A DNA stretch of 7,308 nt from CAZYWA01 sp964650975 [NCBI: uncultured bacterium]. Lineage in GTDB: Bacteria > JADJOY01. The stretch covers positions 1 through 7,308 of the forward strand of contig CAZYWA010000193.1 in assembly GCA_964650975.1 (NCBI GenBank), written 5' to 3'. The notes below the pieces were generated by a model. The model did not search any database, was not told the DNA's origin, and saw only the letters and a program-made list of their open reading frames with translations. Both the position numbers and the translations under genes were made by a program. Shown piece by piece: positions 1 to 6,011 of the stretch. How positions within the stretch are numbered: position 1 is the stretch's first letter; every line of letters starts with the position of its first letter.

Positions 1-21
1 GAGCGATTTCCCGCCACGCAT

Positions 22-39
22 GCCGCTGATCCAAGCGGC
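22..39 (+). terminator. Small hairpin followed by a T-rich stretch, possible terminator
   Basis: GCCGCT (22-27) and AGCGGC (34-39) form a 6-bp G+C-rich stem with a 6-base loop. It is followed by TGAATTTCTTT, a T-rich but interrupted tail. This could be the intrinsic terminator of a plus-strand gene ending just before the window. The tail is weak, and the hairpin could equally lie inside the end of a coding frame. Confidence 0.25.
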
Positions 40-90
40 TGAATTTCTTTCGTCTACACCCCTGTCAGAGTGTGTGAGGCGTTCCCTCGT

Positions 91-138
91 CAGTCGGTTC
101 GGGGACGCTCCCACTCGGCGTTCTCCCCGAACCGACTG
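91..138. repeat. Perfect 15-bp inverted repeat with 18-base loop
   Basis: CAGTCGGTTCGGGGA at 91-105 is exactly reverse-complementary to TCCCCGAACCGACTG at 124-138; the loop is 106-123. A perfect 15-bp, G+C-rich stem is far more than expected by chance in a spacer. No T-tract follows on either strand, so it is not an ordinary intrinsic terminator. It may be a repetitive extragenic palindrome, part of a structured RNA, or a protein-binding site. No family was recognised. Confidence 0.85.
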
Positions 139-149
139 CTCGCGCGGAT

Positions 150-180
150 CTCGGGCCGGCGCCGAGAGGCGCCCGGCGAG
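150..180. repeat. GAGA-capped G+C hairpin
   Basis: GGCGCC (158-163) and GGCGCC (168-173) pair across the loop GAGA (164-167), which is a GNRA-type tetraloop if transcribed from the plus strand. The stem can extend outward: CC 156-157 pairs with GG 175-176 around an unpaired C174, and CTCG 150-153 pairs with CGAG 177-180. It lies 11 bases after the preceding 15-bp inverted repeat. The GNRA cap hints at selection on RNA structure, but chance is possible in such G+C-rich DNA. Confidence 0.6.
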
Positions 181-205
181 CACAGCGAGCCGTCTTGGGG
201 GTGGG

Positions 206-235
206 GCCCCGAAAAAATCGCACTTTTTTCGGGGC
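206..235. repeat. Perfect 12-bp inverted repeat with A6/T6 tracts
   Basis: GCCCCGAAAAAA (206-217) pairs exactly with TTTTTTCGGGGC (224-235) across the 6-base loop TCGCAC. The order is unusual: the A:T pairs sit next to the loop and the G:C pairs at the base, opposite to a classical terminator, where the T-tract follows the stem. It lies 29 bp past the stop codon of the minus-strand glycosyltransferase gene. It could therefore contribute to 3'-end formation or mRNA stability there. The six-base A and T runs stand out sharply from the surrounding G+C-rich DNA. Confidence 0.8.
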
Positions 236-245
236 GGGGGGCTTG

Positions 246-276
246 AAAAGCCTCCCGAGAAACTCAGCGCGGAGGC
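246..276 (-). terminator. Possible weak terminator of the glycosyltransferase gene
   Basis: Read on the minus strand, GCCTCC (276-271) pairs with GGAGGC (255-250) and is followed at once by TTTT (249-246). The hairpin spans the stop codon (266-264) of the glycosyltransferase gene, so stem and stop are superimposed. The 6-bp stem with a 15-base loop and only four T's makes a poor intrinsic terminator; the stronger stem at 206-235 lies just downstream. Confidence 0.25.
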
Positions 277-1955
277 CGGTCCGAGCTCACCGCGGAGGCG
301 AAGGCGCGTGCCGCCGCCTGGTTGGCCAGCACCACGACGCGCTCGCTTCCGCCGACCTCGGTCAGGCCTGGCATGGGCGGCTCGACGTCGAGGTGTTTGC
401 GCAACGTCGCGACGAAGAGCGGCCCGGGTTGCGCGAGCTCCTCGTCGAGGCGGTTTCGATCCTTGGTGACCTCGATCGAATGGTGGGCATAGTGCACCAT
501 CGTGGGCCGGTAGAGCCGGTACTGGAGGATGCGGCCGGGCTCGTCCGCGAGGGCGGCCCCCATCCAGCGCGCGACGGCGCGAGTGGGGCCGTACGCGCGC
601 CTCCCGAACTCCGGCATCGCGAACAGCGCGCCGGTGAACGAGAGCAGCGCGAATCCCGAGCCCAGAGCCGCGAACGCTCGGCGCGGCGCCGCTTCCCGGA
701 TCGCGCGCGCCGCTAGCCATCCGCAGCAGCCGAGCAGCGCCGCGGGCCAGAGCGGCAGCCACCCGAGCGCGATCAGCTCCTCGCGGTTGTCTTCGTTGAG
801 ACGGGCTCGAATCCAATCGCCCATCGGACCCGAGATCGAGACGCAGCCCAAGGCCACGAGTCCCAGCACCAGCGCCGCGACGCGCTCGGTGCGTCCCAGC
901 GGCTCGCGCCCAGTCCAGCGAGCGGCGACTCTCGAGCCCGCCAGGATCGCCACCGCGGGCAACGCCGGAAACACGTAGTTGGCCAGCTTGCCTCGTGACA
1001 TCGAGAAGAAGATCAGCACCACGGCGAACCACGCGAACGCGAAACGCGTCAGACGCGCCTCGACCCTCGTGTTCGAGACCGTGGCCTCGAGTCGCGCGTT
1101 CACCCACGCCGAGGGCAAATACGCGACCGCCGGCCAGAAGAGCAGCGGCACGTTGGTCGCGAAGTACCACCAGGGCTTGTCGTGACCGGGCAAGCCGCTC
1201 ACGAACCGCTCCAGGTGATGCTTGAGGAAGAAGGTCGCGAGGAAGCTCGAGCCCTCGAGGCACGTCTCGGCGAAGAACCACGGAGCCGTGACCGCGAAGG
1301 CCACGGCGGCGAGCTTCGTCCATGCCACGCGATCGATGCGGGCCGGGAAGGGACCGGAGCATGCGCGGTGGAGCGCCAGCGTCAGCGCCACCAGCACCGG
1401 CGCGGCGAGTCCCTTGGTGAGGATCGCGAGCCCCAGGAAAGCACCGAGCGCGCGAGCGCCGCTCGAGACCTCCACGATCCCTTCGGTCCACGCGAACGCG
1501 ACCAGCCAGGATCCAGTCAGGAAGAGCGCGAACGTGGCATCCGGGATGGCGAGCCTTCCCAGCGCGACGGTTTCCGTGGCGAGTGCCAGGAGCAACGAGG
1601 CGGCGAGCGCCACACCGGTTCCCGCGAGACCGTCGAGTGCCACGAACGTTCCCAGCACCAGCGCGCACGCCGCGAGCGCGGACGGGAGGCGCGCCGCGGC
1701 CTCGCTCTCGCCGAGCACCGCGCGGCTTCCCAGCTGCAGCCAGTAATAGAGGATCGGCTTGTCGAAGCGCGGCTCGCCGTTGAACCAGGGCGTCAGCCAG
1801 TCGTGACGAGCGACCATCTCGCGCGCCGACTCCGCGTAGAACGCTTCGTCACGATCGAAAAGCGGCGCCGCGCCGAGGCGCGCGCCGTAGAGCGGCACCA
1901 GCAAAGCGACCAGCAGCGCGATGGCGGTGGCGCGAGACGAAGCTCGAATGCTCAT
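264..1955 (-). CDS. ArnT-like family 39 glycosyltransferase, integral membrane
   Basis: A 563-residue polytopic protein resembling ArnT and the PMT/GT39 superfamily. These enzymes move a sugar from a polyprenyl-phosphate donor to an acceptor (lipid A, protein or glycan) on the periplasmic face of the inner membrane. Visible family marks: after the first membrane helix (about 10-25), FDRDEAFYAESAREM (33-47) holds the acidic pair expected in the catalytic loop; WLTPWFNG (53-60) and KPILYYW (66-72) follow, as in ArnT. A later SRGKLANYVFPALP motif is also typical. About twelve hydrophobic segments are followed by a soluble tail of roughly 110 residues. I chose ATG 1955 because it sits just before the first helix. 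A TTG at 2012 would add 19 residues, and neither start has a clear ribosome site. Donor and acceptor cannot be told; no aminoarabinose genes are adjacent, so the name arnT is not justified. Confidence 0.88.
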   Translation of the reverse strand: MSIRASSRATAIALLVALLVPLYGARLGAAPLFDRDEAFYAESAREMVARHDWLTPWFNGEPRFDKPILYYWLQLGSRAVLGESEAAARLPSALAACALVLGTFVALDGLAGTGVALAASLLLALATETVALGRLAIPDATFALFLTGSWLVAFAWTEGIVEVSSGARALGAFLGLAILTKGLAAPVLVALTLALHRACSGPFPARIDRVAWTKLAAVAFAVTAPWFFAETCLEGSSFLATFFLKHHLERFVSGLPGHDKPWWYFATNVPLLFWPAVAYLPSAWVNARLEATVSNTRVEARLTRFAFAWFAVVLIFFSMSRGKLANYVFPALPAVAILAGSRVAARWTGREPLGRTERVAALVLGLVALGCVSISGPMGDWIRARLNEDNREELIALGWLPLWPAALLGCCGWLAARAIREAAPRRAFAALGSGFALLSFTGALFAMPEFGRRAYGPTRAVARWMGAALADEPGRILQYRLYRPTMVHYAHHSIEVTKDRNRLDEELAQPGPLFVATLRKHLDVEPPMPGLTEVGGSERVVVLANQAAARAFASAVSSDRPPR

Positions 1956-1980
1956 GGCGCGCCGATTCCGGTTCTCCGGC

Positions 1981-2009
1981 TTGCGGGATGGTGCGGCGGC
2001 CGGTATATC
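1981..2009 (+). promoter_or_regulatory. Possible promoter for the exported protein/glycerate kinase pair
   Basis: In the divergent spacer TTGCGG (1981-1986) and TATATC (2004-2009) are separated by exactly 17 bp, giving a sigma70-like arrangement (3/6 and 4/6 matches) and a leader of about 45 bases before ATG 2060. TATATC is one of few A+T-rich spots in the spacer. The elements overlap the alternative TTG start (2012) of the opposite gene. This is by-eye matching only. Confidence 0.25.
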
Positions 2010-2059
2010 CAAATTGCTGGCGGTTCGCGCGGTCTCCCGGCCCGGCTTCTCGGCAAATC

Positions 2060-3445
2060 ATGCGGTCTGCGTCCCGGTTCTCGAGGCTGACCTCCTTCAC
2101 GCAGAGACTCGCAGGCCGGCGAGCCCACGCGTGGCTCGCGGGCGCCGTGACCCTCGTCGTCTCTTGCTCGCTGGTCGCGACCGAGTGCGCGGCCGCCAAC
2201 GCGCTCGGTCCCTCCCGCGTATCCGACGCGGTACTGGTCCGCGGCGACCGGCTGGTGCCCTTCCAGGGGCGCTCGATCCGCGACATGAGCCTCTTCGCGG
2301 TTCGTGGACGCGAGCTCGAGCCGATTCCTTTCCAGATCGACGAGCGACAAGGCGATCAGCCGGGAGACCAGCCGTGGGTCTACACCGAGGGCGCCTACGC
2401 GCGACCCGACTCGGACGGCGGTGCGCTCGACGCCAACGACGAGCTCGCCTTCATGGCGCGTGACGCGGGAGTACGCACCGCGGAGCGTCCAGCCGGCGCG
2501 CGCGACGTGCTCGAGCTCGAGGTGCGCGATCCGGTGGGCGGCGAAGCGGCGTACGTGTACCTCGCATGCTTCGACCACGATCCGCCTCGCAGCACCGAAA
2601 CCTACGTGCGTCTCGACAGCCACAAGGACGCGATCAGCACCACCAACTACTTCGTGAGCTTCTCGACCTCGGTGCCGATCTCGTGGTCGAACCTGACGCT
2701 GCGCGGACCGCACGGCGAGGTCGAGGCGGATCTTCTGGACCGGCTCAAGGTGCGGATCCGCGCGCTCTTCCTGCTCGGACTGGTCGAGTGGAAGGTGAAC
2801 GAGGAGGAGCTCAAGTCGATACCGGTCGGGTACCGGAGCGGTCCCGTGAGGGTGATCCGGCGGGTCGCCAACAAGCTCGAGACCGGTCTCGGTCTCGCCT
2901 CCTCCGAGTACCTGCTCGACACCGTGTATTACGAGAACGCCGTGATTCTCCCCGCGTTCGTGGAGGTTCCGTTCGAGCCCGGCTTCTTCATGAAGGACAT
3001 CAGCATCCGCATCTCGGTCGATTTCACGAAGCACATGCAGGGCTGGAAATTCTCGAGCTCGCGGAACCCCAATCCGGTGATGATCGACGGGGTGATGTCG
3101 TCGGAAGAGCAGACGCTCGATCGCGGCGACACCGACTGGGTGGTGCTCTCGAAGGGCAGCCAGGCGCTCTTCTCGCGCTCGCTGCTGCTCGATCCGCGGC
3201 TCAAGAACGTGGTGCGCGGCCTCTATTACGTGGACGACGCGACCGCCGCCGACCCGCCGGAATCGGAGCCTGGTCAGACGCCGGGCGTGGGATTCGAGTT
3301 CACGCACTTCGAGGGGGCCACCGCGGGCTCGTACAAGACCCTGGGCGAGGTGTACATCGTGAACGGTTACGAGCGTGGCATGGAGAAGGAGTTCTTCGAC
3401 CTGCGCAGCAAGCCGCTCACGGTGACGGCGAAACCGGTTCCTTGA
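2060..3445 (+). CDS. Exported protein of unknown family
   Basis: A 461-residue protein I cannot assign to a named family. The start ATG 2060 gives a charged N-terminus (Arg 17, 20, 21), then a hydrophobic stretch (about 24-40) ending in AAANA (44-48), a fair signal-peptidase I site. VVSC at 33-36 could instead be a lipobox, making it a lipoprotein. An in-frame ATG at 1988 would bury the signal 24 residues deep and is less likely. The mature part looks beta-rich: RLVPFQGRSI (64-73), PIPFQIDER (88-96) and DANDELAFMARDAG (124-137). These recall the 'Q-I/V-D ... DEL-F' opening of some secreted beta-sandwich proteins, but this is only a resemblance. The rest is soluble with many aromatic and charged residues (SWSNLTLRGP, about 209-217; FTHFEGATAGSY, 414-425). 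No catalytic motif is visible. It overlaps the glycerate kinase start by four bases, so the two form an operon. Confidence 0.85.
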   Translation: MRSASRFSRLTSFTQRLAGRRAHAWLAGAVTLVVSCSLVATECAAANALGPSRVSDAVLVRGDRLVPFQGRSIRDMSLFAVRGRELEPIPFQIDERQGDQPGDQPWVYTEGAYARPDSDGGALDANDELAFMARDAGVRTAERPAGARDVLELEVRDPVGGEAAYVYLACFDHDPPRSTETYVRLDSHKDAISTTNYFVSFSTSVPISWSNLTLRGPHGEVEADLLDRLKVRIRALFLLGLVEWKVNEEELKSIPVGYRSGPVRVIRRVANKLETGLGLASSEYLLDTVYYENAVILPAFVEVPFEPGFFMKDISIRISVDFTKHMQGWKFSSSRNPNPVMIDGVMSSEEQTLDRGDTDWVVLSKGSQALFSRSLLLDPRLKNVVRGLYYVDDATAADPPESEPGQTPGVGFEFTHFEGATAGSYKTLGEVYIVNGYERGMEKEFFDLRSKPLTVTAKPVP

Positions 3446-4590
3446 GCTCGTCGGGAATCGTCGTCGCGACCGACAAGTGGCGCGGCTCGTGGTCGTCGGC
3501 CGAAGCGGGCGCGGCGATCGGCGACGGGGTGCGGCGCGCGCGGCCCGAGGCCGTGGTCGAGGTGGTCGCGGTCGCGGACGGCGGTGAAGGCACGATCGAT
3601 GCGCTGCTGGGCCCGCCACGGGTGAGTCCGCCGGCCGGCGCCGCTCGCATCGGCGCGCGGGTCACCGGGCCCTCCGGTGCGCCGGTCGACGCGGAGTGGG
3701 CGCAGTTCGACGCGGATCGAGGTTTGATCGAGATCGCTCGAGCGGCGGGCCACGCGCTGCTTCTTCCCCGGGAACGCGATCCGCTGAAGACGACCACGCG
3801 CGGCGTGGGCGAGCTGGTGAGCACCGCGCTCGATCGCGGTTGCGCGTCGCTTACCCTGGCGCTCGGCGGCAGCGCCACGGTCGACGGCGGCGCCGGTTTC
3901 GCGCAAGCCCTCGGCTTTCGCTTGCTCGACACGCGCGGCCGGGAGATCGCTCCCGGTGGTGGCGCGCTGCTCGGGTTGCACGCGATCGAAGCCGATCACG
4001 TCGATGCGCGGCTCGGGTCCGTGCGTTTCGAGGCGTGGTGCGACGTGCGGAACCCGCTGCTCGGCCCGAACGGCGCGGCGCGCGTCTTCGCTCCGCAGAA
4101 GGGCGCCGACGCGGTGGCCGTCGAGCAGCTCGAACGAGGGCTCGAGGTGCTCGCTCGCGTGATCGAGCGCGATCTCGGCAAACGTGTCGCGGATCTCGAA
4201 AGCGGCGGCGCGGCGGGCGGTCTGGGTGCCGCCGCGGCCGCGTTCGTGAACGCAGCGCTCGAGCCTGGAGCGGAGCGTGTGCTGAAGGCGGTCGACTTCG
4301 ATTCGCGGCTCGATCGCGCCGCGCTGGTGATCACCGGCGAGGGCCGCTTCGACGGCGCGTCGATGCCCGGGAAGCTGGTCTCGGCGGTGGCCGATCGCGC
4401 GGCGGCGCGCGGAATTCCCGTGGTACTGATCTGCGGCCGCGATGCGCGCGTGGACCCAAGCGATCGCGGAAGCTTCGCCGCGGTGCTCTCCGGCGAGGAG
4501 CTCGTGCGATCCGGCGGCGAGTTGCTCAGCCGCGAGGACTTGAGCCGTCTGGGCGCGCGCGCCGTCGAGCACGCACGGCTCGTGCGGTGA
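3442..4590 (+). CDS. Glycerate kinase, type I (GlxK/GarK family)
   Basis: A 382-residue kinase that phosphorylates D-glycerate with ATP. In the GlxK/GarK family the product is 2-phosphoglycerate, feeding glycolysis in the cytoplasm. Length matches the family (about 380). Family motifs run in order: ADGGEGT (45-51), LGGSATVDGGAGFAQALG (141-158), CDVRNPLLGPNGAARVF (200-216), APQKGA (217-222), SGGAAGGLG (254-262) and ITGEGRFDGASMPGK (297-311). The N-terminal strand reads VVATDKWRGS, where relatives usually have PDxFKGS or PDSFKES, so the usual Lys is Arg and Phe is Trp. The start is TTG 3442, overlapping the upstream stop as TTGA; no in-frame ATG or GTG lies before the conserved first strand, so this start is nearly forced and implies translational coupling. 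Its last 65 bp overlap the oppositely transcribed protease gene. No glyoxylate or tartronate semialdehyde genes are nearby to identify the source of glycerate. Confidence 0.95.
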   Translation: MSSSGIVVATDKWRGSWSSAEAGAAIGDGVRRARPEAVVEVVAVADGGEGTIDALLGPPRVSPPAGAARIGARVTGPSGAPVDAEWAQFDADRGLIEIARAAGHALLLPRERDPLKTTTRGVGELVSTALDRGCASLTLALGGSATVDGGAGFAQALGFRLLDTRGREIAPGGGALLGLHAIEADHVDARLGSVRFEAWCDVRNPLLGPNGAARVFAPQKGADAVAVEQLERGLEVLARVIERDLGKRVADLESGGAAGGLGAAAAAFVNAALEPGAERVLKAVDFDSRLDRAALVITGEGRFDGASMPGKLVSAVADRAAARGIPVVLICGRDARVDPSDRGSFAAVLSGEELVRSGGELLSREDLSRLGARAVEHARLVR

Positions 4591-6007
4591 ACGCGAGCGC
4601 CAGGAAGAGGGCCGGGTAGCCGGCCGACACGTCCGCCGGTCCGCTGCCGGTGCGACACCCGCCGCTCGTGTGCCGCACCGCTGCGGCAACCGGCGCGTCC
4701 TCGATGGAATAGCGGTAGGTGCCCACCGGTCCCTCGAGCACCCCGTTGAACGACAGGTTCGAGATCACCGCGACCCGGTCGTCGGCGCGATTCCACCCGG
4801 GGATCCGGATGTCCACCGACGAGTGCTGCTCGTCCTGGATCTGCCGCGTGATCGCGTAACGGTGGGTGTCCGGGTCGCGGGCCAGGATCGACACTCCCCA
4901 CTTCATTCCAGCGAGACCGTCGAACCGGAAGATCCCATCATTCGCGGCAGGATCGGCGGCGAAGCGGATGTAGTTCGAGCCCAACGGGCGCGGCGAGTGA
5001 GCGCCCGACTCGCCTCCCGCGGCGATGGTGTCGTGACGGAACGTCACGTTGACGCTGCCGAAAACCGAGCCGAACCGGTCGGCACCTTCGTAGCCGTTGC
5101 CGTCCGCGTACGGCCCGACCTTGTAGTTCCACTCGGCGTAGGTCTGGAAGTCGGTGGCGAGGTCGCCGCCGGTCTCGCGGAGCACCTGGTCGGTCGCCTC
5201 GAAGCTGCCGCGGTAGTCGTCGTGGGTGGTTGCTTCGTAGATCCGCCGCAGCATGGTGCGGTCGCCGCCGCGGCTGTCGACCAGGTACTTCGACCAGCCT
5301 GGCACGTACATCATGAGCGGCAGCAGCGAGTGCACGCTGAACGCCGGCAGCGCGAAGCGCTCGCTCAGCAGCAGCTGAACGAAGAGCTCGTCCTTGGGAT
5401 CGTTGCTGGCGAGGATCCCGTACTCGTCCACCTGGTGATAGGTGGCCGAGTTCTCGCTCAGGAAGCTCTCGAGCACCGGGCCGTACGCCATCTGGCACGC
5501 GTGGATCAGCTCGTGCCCGAAGACGCTGCGCACGATGCGCTCGGTGTAGAGCGGTTGCAGCGGGTGCCAGGCCGGGTTGCCGCTCGGGCCGATGTCGCTG
5601 TTCACGAGGATGTGGCTGACACCCGGGAGCTGGTCGTCCGGATAGGTGACGCCGCGGTTGAAGTGATTCGGTGTCGGGCTTCCGGGCTTGCCGAAGCTCA
5701 TGAGGTAGAGGTCGTAGCGATCGTCGCCGCCTTGACCTCCGTCCGGCGGTGGCGCGCGCCAGCCCAGGTGCTCGGTCCACTCCGGCCATGCGAGCTCCAG
5801 CGATTCGCGACCCCAGGTGAGAAGCGTGTCGTCGACCGCGTCGGCTCCTTCACGCGTGTAGTGGATCAGCACGTGCCCGTCGCGCGTCGCGAGCGTTTCT
5901 TCCGGGCCGGTGAACGGGCCGAAAGGGAACTGCCGGGCGCTGGCCGGTGAAGGCCGCACGACCGACGCGACCACCGTGAGCAACACGATCGTCGCGGGCC
6001 GGCGCAT
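4526..6007 (-). CDS. Secreted zinc metalloprotease, MXAN_6640-like, with MYXO-CTERM-like tail
   Basis: A 493-residue exported protein. Residues 1-24 are a signal peptide (MRRP, hydrophobic core, cleavage after PASA). PPPDGGQGGDDRYDLYLM (86-103) matches the pattern I associate with MXAN_6640-family putative metalloproteases. HELIH (165-169) is a full HExxH zinc site, and SENSATY (184-190) fits the third-ligand glutamate (E185), where relatives have EGxAxW. A beta-rich domain follows (about 290-440). The C-terminus has GGC at 449-451, a hydrophobic segment (about 461-476) and an Arg cluster (RARRRAR, 479-485). This is the three-part layout of MYXO-CTERM surface-sorting tails, although it runs eight residues past the last cluster Arg. 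Such proteins are expected at the cell surface; the substrate is unknown. The ATG lies four bases after the VanZ-like stop, with a weak GGTGA ribosome site overlapping that stop. The 3' end overlaps the glycerate kinase gene. Confidence 0.85.
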   Translation of the reverse strand: MRRPATIVLLTVVASVVRPSPASARQFPFGPFTGPEETLATRDGHVLIHYTREGADAVDDTLLTWGRESLELAWPEWTEHLGWRAPPPDGGQGGDDRYDLYLMSFGKPGSPTPNHFNRGVTYPDDQLPGVSHILVNSDIGPSGNPAWHPLQPLYTERIVRSVFGHELIHACQMAYGPVLESFLSENSATYHQVDEYGILASNDPKDELFVQLLLSERFALPAFSVHSLLPLMMYVPGWSKYLVDSRGGDRTMLRRIYEATTHDDYRGSFEATDQVLRETGGDLATDFQTYAEWNYKVGPYADGNGYEGADRFGSVFGSVNVTFRHDTIAAGGESGAHSPRPLGSNYIRFAADPAANDGIFRFDGLAGMKWGVSILARDPDTHRYAITRQIQDEQHSSVDIRIPGWNRADDRVAVISNLSFNGVLEGPVGTYRYSIEDAPVAAAVRHTSGGCRTGSGPADVSAGYPALFLALAFTARAVRARRRARPDGSSPRG

Positions 6008-6011
6008 TCGA

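Larger units (their letters stand above)
1..263. other. Intergenic region rich in inverted repeats, no convincing gene
   Basis: No reading frame here looks like a real protein; the open plus-strand frame from position 20 translates into low-complexity Arg/Pro/Ala-rich sequence typical of chance frames in G+C-rich DNA. The stretch contains at least four inverted repeats (22-39, 91-138, 150-180, 206-235) and paired G-runs (197-241), annotated separately. The first bases could belong to a neighbouring gene. In frame 1 a plus-strand reading stops at TGA 40-42, in frame 3 at TGA 27-29, and on the minus strand an ATG at 21-19 opens seven codons (MRGGKSL) to the window edge. None can be judged without the flanking sequence. 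Confidence 0.6.

Noticed and set aside
1-263. CRISPR array, tRNA or insertion-sequence end as explanation of the repeats
   Set aside because: There are no regularly spaced direct repeats, no cloverleaf with a T-arm and acceptor stem, and no transposase frame or target duplication.
264-1955. Naming the glycosyltransferase arnT and inferring polymyxin resistance
   Set aside because: Only superfamily-level motifs are visible and none of the aminoarabinose pathway genes lie next to it; many GT39 relatives glycosylate other acceptors.
1182-2090. Long open frame on the plus strand opposite the glycosyltransferase gene
   Set aside because: It is antisense to a clearly recognisable membrane enzyme and its translation is Arg/Glu/His-rich with no domain or hydrophobic pattern, as expected for the mirror of a G+C-rich gene.
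1952-3619. 555-codon open frame on the minus strand across the divergent spacer and the exported-protein gene
   Set aside because: Its translation is low-complexity Arg/His/Glu-rich and it would run through a spacer and two better-supported genes. The plus-strand frame has a signal peptide and a coupled, recognisable neighbour.
3367-4689. 440-codon open frame on the minus strand opposite the glycerate kinase
   Set aside because: The plus strand encodes all glycerate kinase motifs in order; the minus frame shows no recognisable domain.
4670-5950. 426-codon open frame on the plus strand opposite the protease gene
   Set aside because: It is a Val/Arg/His-rich mirror translation; the minus strand carries a signal peptide, HELIH and a structured tail.
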